Assembly: GCA_030142905.1 (NCBI GenBank)
Contig: JASJOG010000055.1
Location: 1,350,001 to 1,414,000, forward strand
DNA length: 64,000 nt
Source of the DNA: Heliopora coerulea
Lineage: Eukaryota > Cnidaria > Anthozoa > Scleralcyonacea > Helioporidae
Reading direction: 5' to 3'
The notes below the pieces were generated by a model, which saw nothing but the letters and a program-made list of their open reading frames with translations, had not been told where the DNA came from and searched no databases. This document shows, piece after piece, positions 7,590-19,224 of this stretch. Each line of letters opens with the position of its first letter. The stretch's first letter is position 1. Position numbers and translations under genes: made by a program.

Positions 7590-10500
7590 ATGGCGAGAAG
7601 TCTGACTCAAAGAGAGCAAAAGAAAATTTATTTCACAGAAGATGAATTGAGAAGAATAGTAAGTCGAATTCCTGGTGAGAATAATCGTGCCGTTTATGTT
7701 TCTGATGAAAATGTTAGACATGTTGGAACTGAAATTTATAATCGTTTGGGTGTTGTTGCCGAAACATTCGAGTACAATTTTGATGTTGAAGAAATGATGA
7801 CAAGATATGCTGCCGAATTGCCTAGAAACATGGTGTTTCGTCTTGTGTTGAGAAGAATGATATCTCATTTGTTGAATGTTGCTTTCGGCACTCTTATGCA
7901 AGAGAATATGTTGTTTAGAATATTCTTTGATAGGTTTCCGAAAACGGAATATACAACACCAACAATCACACAGCATGATTTAACTGTTGATCGTGTTTAT
8001 GACAAGTTGAATGAGCATTTACAAAGTAATGACCAAATTTCGGTGGAAGGAGTTTGGAGGGGATATATGATTGTATCTAGATTGGTTGTGGATAGGAGAA
8101 GAAGAGAAAGAAGACATGTTGTTCGAAATGATGATGAGGATGTTGTTTTGGAGGGTCAAGGAAAACAAGAAAATTATTTGAATAATCTTGGATTGGTTAG
8201 GGTTGATGTAGAAGGAAATTGTTTGAGTCATGCTATTTTGTTGGGAATGTCCATGAAAAACAAAAGTGATTTGTATAAAGCTTTTCTTGCAGGATTTGAT
8301 AGATATTTGAGTGAAGCCGTCGAAGACCAACTAATCGAAATTGAAAATTCATGTGTGGTGAAATCGCGATTTGACAATGTGAAAAAATTTAGCATGAAAA
8401 AATTTAGCATGAAAATATTGAGTGTGAATTATTTATCCCATAGAAATTTTGATTTATTGGTTTATGGTAAAAGATTTGACGATGTTATAAAAATTTATGG
8501 TAATGATGTTAAAACTGCTGAGACAAAACTTATATTATATCATCATGATAATCATTTTGATCTGGTGGAAAATTTGGGTTTGTTTCTTTATGGTAGAAAA
8601 GTCAATTTTTGTCAAAAATGTCTGATCAAAGTTTCAGATTGTAATAATCATATTTGTTTCAGCAATTTCAATTGTTTCAAATGCAAATCAATTCTTGCAC
8701 ATGTTATATGTCCATTATGTGAAGTTTCATTTGATTCTGAGTTTTGTTTGAAATCTCATTATGAAAAATCAATTGATGTCGGAATGAAAAATTTTGAAGG
8801 CAAACGAAAAATGACAGCCTGTGAAGTTTTCAAATATTGCAAAAAATGTTGTTCTTATTATGTCAATGCCAAAGGAAAAAAAAAATGCACAATTGTGGAA
8901 ATGCATATTGCAAAGTGTGTGAAAGAAAAAGACCATTGATGCATAATTGTTTTTTGTCTTGTGACATTGGAAAAAAATATTTGTTTTATACAAGAAATTG
9001 TGATGAAAAAATGAATATTTATGTGTATGATTTTGAAACTGAAGCAAATCCAGTCAATATTGGTGTTTTTAAACCATATTATGCATGCATTTATAAATTT
9101 TGCAATATTTGTATGAACGATTATAATCGAAAAATGGAGTATTTGTGTTGTAAAATTGATGAATGGGTTTTTTTTGAAGGAAAAAACACTGTTGATTTGT
9201 TTGGAAATTATTTTTTGGATGTTGCGAATGGAAATATTAAGTCGAGATGGTTTGCTCATAATGGCTCAAGATTTGATAGTTTGTTTCTTCTTCGAAAAAA
9301 AACTTATCCCGAAAGTGATAATGAATGGACTCAAAATTATCAAATTGAGTTATAAAAATGCTGATGTTCTTGATAGTATGTTATTGTGTCCTTCTTTGAA
9401 AAATGTTGTGAAAATGCTTGATTTGGGTGACAATGTCAAAAAAGGATATTATCCCTATGATTTTACTGATTTGAATTATGATGGCATGATTCCTGAAAAA
9501 AGTTTCTTTTCCATTTCAAAAATGAATGAAGATGAATTGAAAGAATTTGAAATATGGTATGAGGAAAAAAAGAAATCAAATTATGTTTTGAAAAGAGAAG
9601 TAAAAGAATATTGCATGAACGATGTTGATGTGTTGGTTAAAAGTCTGATTAAATTTCATGAAATCATTTTGAAACATACGAAAGTTGAGATGTTATTTGA
9701 CCAAAAAGTCATCACGATATCATCTTTGGCTTTGAAAACATTTATGAAAATGTCAAATTTGAAAAATTTGTTGGGTGTGGAACCAATGGGAGGTTACAAT
9801 TGTGGAAAGATGTTAAAAAACAAAGCAAAATTGCCATTATGTGGTTGAATGAAATAAATAAAAAAGTTGATGATTCTTCAAAATTCAGGTGGATATATCA
9901 TACTTTAGGCGAAAAGAAAATTGAAAATTTTTATGTTGATGGATATGACGAGTCAAAAGATGTGATTTATGAGTTTTTGGGCTGTTATTTTCATGGATGT
10001 TCTGATTGTTTCGATTTGAATTCTTTCAATTATAAATGTGGAAAAACTTTTGGAAAATTTAATTCAGAAATATCTGCCAGATTGAATTATTTGAAAATGA
10101 GATGCTCAAATATAGTTATTATGAAAGAATGTGAATATCTTAATATGATTAAAGAAAAAGATTTTGAAAAATTTCAAAAAAAAACACCCTTAAAAATTAG
10201 GGATAGTTTATATGGAGGAAGAACTTCACCATCAGTATTGTTCAAAGATTGTGCAAATAGGGGGAAAATATATTATGTTGATTTTGTTTCTCTTTATCCA
10301 TCAATTCAATTTGAAAAAAATTTTCCTGTTGGTGATCATAATGTTGTTGTTGAAAAGAAGACAATACTTGATTTCGTCAATACAGAAATGAAAAAAGAAA
10401 ATGTGGTTTTATTAAATGTGAAATTTTACCACCTAATGACATGTTTTTTCCTGTTTTACCCATTCGATTAAATGAAAAATTAATGTTTGTATTGTGTTTT

Positions 10501-11498
10501 GAATGTGCAAAATCAAAAAATCATAATGAAATTTGCAATCATTCTGAAAAACAAAAATCTTTATTTGGAACTTGGTGTTTGCATGAAATTTATGAAGCTT
10601 TGAAACACGGATACAAAATCAGGGAAACTTACGAATTGATTTATTACAAAAAAAAATGAGAATATTTCAATATTACATAGCCAAATTTTTTGTTTTGAAA
10701 ACTCAATATTCTGGTGTGAGTGAAAATCATGAAACTGCTAGAAAAGATTTGTCAAATTATCTTTCACAGCAGTTTGGAATTTTTGTGAAATGGGAAGATA
10801 TACCAATTGAAAGGAACGAAGCAATGAGATATGTCATGAAGTTGATTTTGAATTCTTTATGGGGAAAGTTATGTCAAATTCAAACAAAGCGAATATATAT
10901 TTTGTGAATGATTATGAAGAGTTGTCGTCGCACATTTTGAACAAAAAATATGACACTGTTTATTTTGATGTTATGAATTCAAACATGGCACGCGTTGTAT
11001 GTAATTATAAGTTATATAACATGTTATTCAAGATTGGAATTATTGAATTCTTTATTGAAATTACCTCAAGAAAGTGTTTTATATTATGACACAGATTCCA
11101 TTATTTATTATTCGAAATATTGTGAAGAATTGTCGGACGTTGGTTCAAAATTGGGAGAAATGAGTTCTGAATTGAAGCATGATGAACATATAACATCATT
11201 TGTGTCAACTGGCCCCAAAAGCTATTCTTATTTGACAAACAAAGGAAAAGAAATAACACATGTTAAAGGTTTTAAAATGATTAAAAATAACAAAAAAAGT
11301 TCAGTGAATCCAAATTTTTTATATGAATTGGTTGAAAATCAAAATTCCAGTTTTGACATTGAAGATTTTGAAAAGTTCAAAATTAATAAACAATTGTATA
11401 TTTTGAAAAAATCACAATCAAAAACATTGAAATTCACTTTTGACAAAAGAAAAATTTTGGATGATTTGTCAACTTTGCCCTGGGGGTATGAAGCTTGA
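7590..11498 (+). CDS. OTU protease-zinc finger-protein-primed DNA polymerase B, frameshifted
   Basis: This is the replication gene of the element, spread over about eight plus-strand frames in three phases. In order: an OTU-like Cys protease (EGNCLSHAI near 8214, and NHFDLV); Cys/His zinc clusters (8600-8960); a 3'-5' exonuclease with Exo I DFET (9030), Exo II NGSRFD and Exo III YCMNDVD; then polymerase motif A (DFVSLYPS), motif B (NSLWGKL) and motif C (YDTDS). TP-primed PolB is the Polinton hallmark. Every catalytic motif survives; the breaks are near 8876, 9150-9300, 9830, 10435, 10655, 10890 and 11030, several in A/T runs. I start at ATG 7590 because 7566 is TTG. Confidence 0.92.
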
Positions 11499-11557
11499 TT
11501 TTTTTTTTATTTTTATAGGAAAAAAATGAAGAACATTTAAAAAATTAAACTATTGGC

Positions 11558-12278
11558 ATGAATTTTCCATTTTTTATGTTGATGATAGGACCCAGTCAAA
11601 CTGGAAAAACAACGTGGATTTTGAATTTTGTCAAGCATTTCTCTTTTGTTAATCCTGGACATACTTTGCAAAATGTGTTATTTTTGCATATGGCTGAATT
11701 CACAAATTTTGAAGAAACTGATCACGAGGAGTTGAAAAATGTGACTTTTCATTCTGTGAAAACACCAATGTCAATTGGTGAATTGAGGGTCGATGAAGAA
11801 ATCATGAAAACAATTGATGATTTAAAAAAAAATCGGGAAAAAGAATCATAATGTGAATCAACATAATTTAATAATAATGGATGATATGATGATGGCTGTG
11901 GGGTCAAGAAAGAAGATGATGCATTATGTGGAAGAATTGGTGACTAGAAAATGCCATCATGAAAACGTCAATTATATATTTGTAATTCAAGACTTGATGT
12001 TCTCCAGTTCAAAATTTAGAATGTTATTTAGCAATGCAAGTTATATTGTGTTGTTTCCAAACAAAGGCGACAACAGAAATGCAAAACATATTCTCAGATC
12101 AAGAGGATACAATTCAAAAGTCAATGAAATTTTGAAACAAGCTTTTGAAGAAGGAGATAAGACTCATCCTTATTTATTGTTGGATAGTACTGTTGAAGTT
12201 TTTGAGAATGTAAGAATAAGACAAGGAATTTTTCCAAAAGAAAATTTGTTTGTATTTAATAAAATTACAGATTATTAA
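11558..12278 (+). CDS. A32-like genome-packaging ATPase, frameshifted
   Basis: The FtsK/HerA-superfamily ATPase of Polintons pumps DNA into capsids. The first frame carries Walker A GPSQTGKTTW (residues 10-19). The second, starting at 11853, has Walker B LIIMDD, then the VIQDL and FPNKGDNRNAKHI blocks typical of the family. The split lies around 11825-11853 beside A-runs. Length (about 240 residues) is normal. It follows the polymerase by 60 bp on the same strand. Confidence 0.92.
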
Positions 12279-12296
12279 ATTTGATTTTTTTCTGAG

Positions 12297-13089
12297 TTAA
12301 CATTTGCCATTATTATAATTACAACAACATTGATTACATGAAATGTTTTTCTTTTCTTGCAATTTGCAAATATGAGATTTATATAATGTGAAATTGGAAC
12401 ATGGATTGTCTTTGATTTGCTTGAAGAAAATAATTCTAAAGTAATTTATGGTATTTTGATAATTGTTTGTGATTTGTCCATAGCTGTTCAAATAACTTTT
12501 TTCCCAAATACCAATTTCTTCAATGTTCATTGTGGCAAAATAAAGTGCAAACCAACCACAATTTTCATAACTTGAATATTGAATTATAAATTTCACTGGA
12601 AATTCAATTGTCATTGAACATTTACAAACAGCATTGGTCGAATCAAATGCCTTTACATGATGATAAAGATCAGAGTGATAAGTATCTGTGATGTTGTCGA
12701 TTATTTTTCTGCAAGTTTGATCACTATTCACACACCAGCTATCCAAGATGATGATTTTGTTTTTTATGCATTCAAGATTAATTTCTCCTCGATGATTTAT
12801 GCTTTTTGTCCACTAAAACGCAAACCCAATGTTTCCCTGGATCTGACGATTCATCGGTGTTGGAAATCCAATTGAATTCACCATCTTCAAATACCGAAAA
12901 TTGGCTTGGTATTTCATCGGCTGCATGAACACCATAAGTGAAAATTCCATTTTGAAACATGAAATTTTTCTTGTTAATCAGGTAATTCAAAGTGACTGTG
13001 TCAAGAGCTTCATGTCGAAATATATGATCTGGCAATTCCATTGTTTTGAAACACTTTTTTTGGTCATAAGCAACAACATCGCAAAACAT
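12297..13089 (-). CDS. Adenovirus-type maturation cysteine protease, frameshifted
   Basis: Two minus-strand frames make one Ulp1/adenain-like protease. The first has the catalytic GKHW histidine followed by VCVLVDKK. The second has the LDSW acidic position and ENCGWFALYF with the nucleophile cysteine, then a Cys-rich tail ending NQCCCNYNNGKC. The break is near the AAAAA at about 12800. In Polintons this protease matures capsid precursors. It is convergent with the ATPase gene, with about 20 bp between stops. Confidence 0.88.
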
Positions 13090-13179
13090 ATATATATATA
13101 TGTCGAGTTCAATTTAAATTTAATTAATTATTCATATGCTGAAAATGATATCCCGTTGTCAATCAAACATCTATTTTAT

Positions 13180-13937
13180 TCAGTTATCATCGGATTCATC
13201 ATCATAAATTTTACACCTGATTTGATGCCATGGAATTTCTTCGGATTCGGAAGCTTTTCTTTTTTTTTTTTTTAATGGACTTGTTTTGTGAACAAGATAT
13301 TTCCTGAGATTTGGTTGATTTGTTCCATAAGCCAATTTTATTTTCCTATTTGGAATATTATATTGAGCAAAACCAGTGGCTCCTAAAATTTTCATCACTC
13401 TGTGTTTTTGAGATTCTGACAACATAAAATTGGATTTTTTTTTTATATTTCTTCCAAAATCATTCAAAACCGATTCGAAAGGAATATTTGGTTTTTTTCC
13501 TGTGCTTGAAATCAAAAATCCATCATTGCTACTTCTGATATTTTTTGTACTCAACCTATTTTGAAAAATCTTGACAGTTTTTATCTGCCATAGTCCCTGT
13601 GAAATGGAAGGTTCACCAATGTCATCATTTGTTCCCGCATTTCCAACAACATCTGGATTCCCATTGTCATTTTCATCATCATTTGTTTGACTTCTCAAAT
13701 TATCTTTTTTTTTGTTCTTATATTGACGAATTCGAGAATAAAGATTTTCTTTCAAAGATTCTTTGATTGTGGTGTTTTCAGGTGCAGCAACAAAATTATC
13801 ATAATCACAAATAATTTCATTCATTCCCGATTCACTAATGATGTTGGCAATGGTCTGACGCTTTGTATTTGCTCCAATAATGATTTCAAAACTGATGGAT
13901 CAATGACTTGTAGTTTTTGAATGTTTTTTCCAGACAT
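13180..13937 (-). CDS. Hypothetical basic virion-type protein, frameshifted
   Basis: The long frame (13824-13180, 214 aa) is basic and Asn/Lys rich, with an acidic tail (DDESDDN). A short upstream frame from ATG 13937 reads a plausible N terminus, and a third-phase segment bridges 13860-13824 without stops, so one frameshift is likely. It sits between protease and capsid genes, a usual place for structural or core proteins. Family not recognised. Confidence 0.55.
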
Positions 13938-13997
13938 TTTTCAATTTTTTTTATCTACAAAAAAATTTATAATCTTTTTAAGTACTTGGAAAGTTTT

Positions 13998-14619
13998 CTA
14001 AGTATATTTAAATATGTTATTCTCCACCATCATAAAACGAGTATCATGATTGCGTTGTTTGTCTTTATAAAAGATTTTCATGATAGTTTTCTCAGTGCTT
14101 GTGAATTTTGGAATTGATTCATCTCTTTCATCAGCATTACATAAAGATTTCATCAATTTTTTCAATTTTTCTTGAAACATTTCATGAGATGTCAAATATG
14201 AATTTCTCTGAGTGTGATTACGTTTCAGATATGAATCAATTTCATTATGAAAATTTTTTATTTTGTCATTGTTGTCAAAATTTTTTCGAGACACTTTATT
14301 GAAATTATCCATATCTCGTAATTCATCCAAAACAGCATGCACAATTACATTTAAATTATCATCATCTCTTTGCATTTCATTCATATTTGATTTTTTCACA
14401 ACATTTTTTTTTTCTTTTTTCTTTTTTTTGATAATTATATTCATTATCATCATAAGATTCATAATCTGGTTTTGATTTTTTCCCATATTGATATGCAACT
14501 TCATCACTATTGATATTTGATTCAGCATTATTTTTTTCATCATAATAATAATTATCTCTGTCATCGCTGTCATCTTCATAATCATCATCATCATCTTCAA
14601 CATCTTTCATTTTTTTCAA
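13998..14619 (-). CDS. Hypothetical acidic-to-basic protein, frameshifted
   Basis: The start at 14619 gives an Asp/Tyr/Asn-rich acidic N terminus (about 60 residues) then a Lys run. After the run of T/A near 14400 the reading continues in the phase of the 201-aa frame, whose last 125 residues are ordinary mixed helical sequence. The Met-rich N terminus of that second frame is a shadow of the acidic repeat. Probably one protein of about 200 residues, function unknown. Confidence 0.5.
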
Positions 14620-14790
14620 AGAAGAACAAATTTATCTGAATCAAAAACAAAAAAAAAAGATATGACAATTTCATTTTATTTCACAAAATCATTTTTTTTT
14701 TAATCAATACATATTTATTTTCACATGTTTACTGATGGAATAAATGTCACTGCTTGTGCTAACATTTTTTTTTTTAAATATTTGTCAAAA

Positions 14791-15000
14791 TTACAAAACA
14801 ATACGATACATGGTTTGCAATTTGTTGGTGTTGGGAAACAAGGAAAAAGGTGTGACAACTTCAACATTATGACGTCGCCCTCTCAAAGGAGAATAATACT
14901 TGGAAGGAATTCTTGACAATCGGTTCTTTATATTGTTTGAAACTTCATTTTGTCTATTGTTTTTCTTTCTTTTTCCATAAATATATCCAAAATTGTTCAT
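14791..15000 (-). CDS. Small basic protein, 69 aa
   Basis: An intact ATG frame 15 bp downstream of the major capsid gene on the same strand. It is rich in Arg/Lys/Asn with a PLRGRRHNVEVV segment. Basic small virion proteins are typical of the capsid cluster, but the frame is short. Confidence 0.45.
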   Translation of the reverse strand: MNNFGYIYGKRKKNNRQNEVSNNIKNRLSRIPSKYYSPLRGRRHNVEVVTPFSLFPNTNKLQTMYRIVL

Positions 15001-15015
15001 CTAATAACAAAAAAA

Positions 15016-16550
15016 TCAAATTGCAAGTTGTTTAAAAGTTGTTTGCATAGTGGAAATTTTGCAAACTTGATTCATCAATCCAGTCATTTTCACATAGACT
15101 TCCACATTGGCTGTGGGATTAAAAGTTATTTCAACCCCAACAGATTTTTTTATTTCTTTCGGCAAAACTTTCAAATGAGAATCTTCAGAAGGTGCCAATT
15201 CAAAAACCATTATGCAATCGCCATCTTCATAATTGTCATAATCAACATACATTTTTTCCGAATCTCCCAAATGCAAGGCTTTACGAGTATTGAAATATGC
15301 ATCTTTTATATTTTCTATTTTGACAGGAAGAGGAACATTATTCACTTTCACAACAACTTCTTTAATGTTTTCCCAAGTACAATGAGATGGTGTTCTATAA
15401 AAATCCCCGTTCACATAGTCTGTTCTAACCACACTTAAAATTAGAACATAAGGAGCATTGGATCCAAAAACGTTGTTGCATGTGAATTTTGAATTTGACA
15501 ACTTATGAACTTCACTTCTCAAATGAATTTCTTGATAAAATACATTAATGTATTTTCCTTCCAAATCAAGCATTCTATTCAAATCTTCTTGAATTTGTGC
15601 ACTGGGTGTGTAAACACCATATTGAATTTCAAATTGTTTAATTTTCGTTTTCAATTTATCAAGATTTCCCAAATTTAAAGGGCTCTGACCACCATTGGTA
15701 ACATGTGCAGTGTAATTGGCATGAGTGTTATCATGGCAATTTGCTTGATGAAATTGACTATTCGCATCTGTTTGTTAATTTGCTGTGTTTGGATATTCCA
15801 TTTCGTTACCTGTGAAGAATCTTTGGTGAATTTTAAAGTCAAAATGTTATTCAAGGGAATGAATTGAGGTCCCATTCCAAAAAAAACAAAAGGCAAATTA
15901 TCAATCAAATAAGTGTCATTTTTCAGACTTTGAATTCTTTTAATTGCTGCTTTGTTCCCGACTTTTGCAGTGTTGGATGTTGCCGTGTTATTAATTTTTG
16001 CCAAAAAACTATGTTGACCGGGAGGATTTCTATAACCAAGACAACATCCAGCCAAATCCAAATTCTTTTCATTGTGTGAATACAAGCGACTCAAAACATC
16101 TGTGACAAACAAACTTTCAGTGTTGGAATTGGTGATTGTGACACCATTGACAAACAATTCTGCAGATTTCCACAATGTATGAAGTGGATGAGACATACAA
16201 TCAAGCCAAGTTGATGCATGAATGGGATCACCATCAAATGTGACTGACATATTACCCCTCATTCTACTTTCATCCAACTTGATCACACCACCTCCACTAA
16301 TGGGATTTTCAAATGTGAAAATTTCTGAATCTTCTTTTTCAGTTGGATTAATTGTCAACATTCTTTTCTCCAACACATCAACATTAAAAGGAATTTGCTC
16401 AAACATTTCAACTGCGCTTGTATAAAATGCGGAATTATCAGCATTAATTAGCTCTTGATTATCGTCTTTCAAAACAGGAACAATTTCATGATCGGCATTT
16501 TCTTCCGTCAATTGTCTTGCTCCTTCATTTCCAAGATTATAATTCGACAT
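15016..16550 (-). CDS. Major capsid protein (double jelly-roll hexon-like), frameshifted
   Basis: The 291-aa and 218-aa minus-strand frames together make about 510 residues, near the normal size. The first half has the HPLHTLWKSAELFVNG block typical of the first jelly roll of Polinton capsids. The second has the VNNVPLPVKI and YEDGDCIMVFEL blocks of the second roll. The break is at about 15770-15780, where another phase reads on naturally. It builds the icosahedral shell. Neighbours are minor capsid and protease genes. Confidence 0.82.
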
Positions 16551-16603
16551 TTCAAACTTTCAAAAAAAATTTAATTCACATTAATGAATTAATAATTTTT
16601 TGT

Positions 16604-16939
16604 CTATTTTTTTTTTTTAATTGTCTCAATATTATATTCCATATTTGATTTTCTTTTTGGATTTTGAAAAATTATTTTCTCTTTATCATCTTTTTTGACT
16701 CGTTTTGTGACATTTTCAATCTGATCATGTTCTTTTTTACGTTTCAACACATTTTGTAATCTCTGATGCTGTTCCCTTTTCTCAGCAAATTGTCGTATTG
16801 CTTCAATATCATGAGATGGAGCACCATCCAATTTATAAATCTGGGTATAATCAATATTTCTTCTAGTTTTGATTTGAGGATGTCTTGAAGAAAAACTACC
16901 ATAACTTCTTGCGGAATTATAATTTGTTATGGACATCAT
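16604..16939 (-). CDS. Small basic Polinton protein, 111 aa
   Basis: An intact frame from tandem ATGs, basic, with a predicted coiled coil around residues 45-75 (EKREQHQRLQNVLKRKKEHD) and a poly-Lys end. It overlaps the stop of the next upstream gene by a few bases, indicating co-expression in the capsid block. No family recognised. Confidence 0.5.
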   Translation of the reverse strand: MMSITNYNSARSYGSFSSRHPQIKTRRNIDYTQIYKLDGAPSHDIEAIRQFAEKREQHQRLQNVLKRKKEHDQIENVTKRVKKDDKEKIIFQNPKRKSNMEYNIETIKKKK

Positions 16940-17485
16940 TCAACGATCTGAAAACCAACAGTCACAGTGTCATCATCATCTGGTTGCGTCTTATCAGAAT
17001 ATTCAAGATAAAATTTGAAATTGTTATTCAATGTCATTTCTCCATACACAAATTCAATAGGAATATCAAATAAGGATTTATCAAATGAAACATCATCACC
17101 AGCTGACAGCTTGGCATAATTCAAATTTATCACACATAACACAAGTTTTTTCAACACTATTTCAAGTGACAATGGCAAATCACCTGTTTTCATAACTTTT
17201 GTATCTTGCAAATTTGTCGAAATATCACTTGACACATAATTTCTTGCATCTTGTAAAGTTTTTGTTGAATCAACATGCTGACATGATATAAATCTTGCAT
17301 ATTTGATGACAAAACTATCAGAAACACGTGACAAAATGACTGAATACATTTTCACTAATTGTGAGAATATTATCACTTTTTGCATTTTTTAATCTTTGTT
17401 TCACCGATTCACTAACAAAATATTCAATAATTTCGAGTTCATCATTGTTTGAATTTGATCTAAATTTGATATTTAACACTTCCAT
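16936..17485 (-). CDS. Putative virion-associated protein, frameshifted
   Basis: An N-terminal frame starts at ATG 17485, which overlaps the TGA of the pX-like gene (TGATG). It switches phase near 17340 into the frame that ends at 16936. The whole is about 180 residues with beta-rich sequence in the second half (LFDIPIEFVYGEM). Its place between pX-like and capsid genes suggests a structural role. A single jelly-roll (penton) fold is possible but not shown. Confidence 0.45.
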
Positions 17486-17781
17486 CAAAATCTCCTTCCT
17501 TCACCCAATTTCTTTTTCACCACGTTCCAAGCTGTTGGAATTATCATTTCTTTGGCAAATTTTTGAACCATAGGATTTTTGGCAACTGCTTTACCAATTC
17601 TCCCGACACTTCTTATGAAAGAACCAAAGCCACGTCCTTTTTGATACCTTCGACGACGACAACGACGAGGATTAATACCTGGATTAATCATCAATGTTGA
17701 CAATCCACCCCCTCTTTGAAATTTTATATATTTATTCCCACCACCTCTTTGAAATTGCATATATCGTCTTTTTCCAATCAT
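17485..17781 (-). CDS. pX-like basic core/lytic protein, copy A
   Basis: A 98-residue very basic protein from ATG 17781 (open to GTG 17811). It has two FQRGGG repeats, an RRCRRRRYQKGRGFGSF segment and an amphipathic helix-rich C terminus ending GEGRRF. The GRGFGSF motif followed by a helix resembles adenovirus pX/pVI-type peptides of adintovirus-like elements, which act in core condensation or membrane disruption. It is one of three tandem related genes. Confidence 0.6.
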   Translation of the reverse strand: MIGKRRYMQFQRGGGNKYIKFQRGGGLSTLMINPGINPRRCRRRRYQKGRGFGSFIRSVGRIGKAVAKNPMVQKFAKEMIIPTAWNVVKKKLGEGRRF

Positions 17782-17828
17782 GTTTTGGACAACATGAACT
17801 TTATTTGTCACGATTTTGCAATATTTTT

Positions 17829-17930
17829 TTAATGATTTGATGACCGAATCAACTGTTTTGACAATTTGTCCAAATCAACGTATTTCAATCCTTCACCTTT
17901 TTGAACCTTCAAATTACGACATCGTTTCAT
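17829..17930 (-). CDS. pX-like micro-protein, copy B (33 aa)
   Basis: A short ATG frame between the two larger paralogues reading MKRCRNLKVQKGEGLKYVDL and 13 more residues. The VQKGEGL motif matches the QKGRGF and QKGAGL motifs of its neighbours, which supports a real, diverged or shortened member of the family. Confidence 0.45.
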   Translation of the reverse strand: MKRCRNLKVQKGEGLKYVDLDKLSKQLIRSSNH

Positions 17931-17965
17931 TCAAATTTTATTTTTCACAGTTCTATACAACGAAT

Positions 17966-18148
17966 TCAAGAAAACAAATTTTTAAAAAAATAAATCAATC
18001 CAGCTCCTTTTTGATTTTTTCCACCATAACGACGTCTTGAATTAACAATCAATCCTGACGATGATCTTCCAATTCTTTGAAATTTCACATATTTTTTTTT
18101 TCTACCACTTGATCCTCTTTGAAATGTAATATAACATTTTCGAGTCAT
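17966..18148 (-). CDS. pX-like basic protein, copy C (60 aa)
   Basis: From ATG 18148, with a YITFQRGSSG then KYVKFQRIG repeat and NQKGAGLIYFF, mirroring the FQRG-FQRG-QKGRG order of copy A. It lacks the long C-terminal helix of copy A, so it is a truncated or specialised paralogue. Basic (Arg/Lys rich). Confidence 0.55.
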   Translation of the reverse strand: MTRKCYITFQRGSSGRKKKYVKFQRIGRSSSGLIVNSRRRYGGKNQKGAGLIYFFKNLFS

Positions 18149-18222
18149 TTTTCCCAACACACCAACAAATTATCAAAACATTATATCTTTATATCGATAT
18201 CTTTAAAAAATTCACAACTAAA

Positions 18223-19071
18223 TCAAATAATATCACATATCAATACAACTTTTCCACTATTAAAATACAATTTTTCATAATTCATGTCTTTGATCTGAAA
18301 ATGCATTGAACGAATTACTTCTGGTCTCAATTCTCTCACACAATTTTTTGGCACATATGAAATTGACAAATCATTGTTTTTGTTTTCAGGATTGAACAAT
18401 TTTATGGGACATACAGCCAATCTTTCTTTAAATTCATATCCCATTTTCACTGGAACTATTTGATCACAAATAACACACATGAAATTTAAACCAAAGAATG
18501 GATCCATGACATATTGCCCAGCATATTCCATCAATTCACTTGATTTCAAATTTGATTTTTTGAATTCAAATGTCACAACATCTTCAACAAAACCCAAAAC
18601 ATGAACCAAACCCTTCGAAAATGTAATATCAATTTTCACATTATATTGACCTTTGTCAAAATGTCTATTTTTATTTTTTGGCAATTTAACATCACTTTTA
18701 TATCCATCAAATGATTGTTTTCCAACAGAATACACTTCAAACATTTTACTGAAAGTAATCACACATTTTTTACCCATAACACGTTCAATTTTACATCCAA
18801 TCAAATCCATGGTTTTATTTATAAACATGATCAAATCGTCCAAACTATGATGTCCATAAGGAATGTGAATCCAATCATGGTAAAATTTCAATGTCACATT
18901 TTTGAAGACATCCGATGAATCATCATACACGAAATTTCCAAAAGTGATGACAAATTTAAATTTAAAAAGTTCTTTATTTCTAGGATGAATACTCGATAAT
19001 GTATTTGGATATATAATTTCTTCCAAAACAATCTTTTTATCACCAGATCTGGCATCAATTGGTGGATTCAC
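18223..19071 (-). CDS. Putative minor capsid (penton-like) protein
   Basis: A frame of 282 residues. The first codon used is GTG, and the frame is open to about 19155 without an ATG, so the true start may lie across a frameshift. It contains IPYGHHSLDDLIMFIN, a block I associate with Polinton minor capsid proteins (Gly-Tyr/His then helix with FIN), and VHVLGF further on. Beta-rich throughout. It lies between the integrase and the capsid cluster. The assignment is by motif and position only. Confidence 0.5.
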   Translation of the reverse strand: MNPPIDARSGDKKIVLEEIIYPNTLSSIHPRNKELFKFKFVITFGNFVYDDSSDVFKNVTLKFYHDWIHIPYGHHSLDDLIMFINKTMDLIGCKIERVMGKKCVITFSKMFEVYSVGKQSFDGYKSDVKLPKNKNRHFDKGQYNVKIDITFSKGLVHVLGFVEDVVTFEFKKSNLKSSELMEYAGQYVMDPFFGLNFMCVICDQIVPVKMGYEFKERLAVCPIKLFNPENKNNDLSISYVPKNCVRELRPEVIRSMHFQIKDMNYEKLYFNSGKVVLICDII

Positions 19072-19224
19072 ATCAATTTCAAAATCATTGGTTTGATTTT
19101 GTCTTCTCTCACTTACTTGATTTGAAACAAATATTATAGACGCATACCTTGTTTGATTTTATCAATTTAAATTTTTAACAATTCTTCCCTATAAAACACA
19201 CCAGACAATATTTCATTATTCACA

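Noticed and set aside
7423..7605. 60-codon plus-strand frame before the polymerase
   Set aside because: It starts with GTG and has no ATG; it overlaps the polymerase start. A preceding TTCTTCTTCTGTAG could be a splice acceptor, but nothing else supports an exon.
13998..14603. Met/Ile-rich N terminus of the 201-codon frame
   Set aside because: It is the off-phase reading of GATGAT repeats that encode Asp in the 14619 frame.
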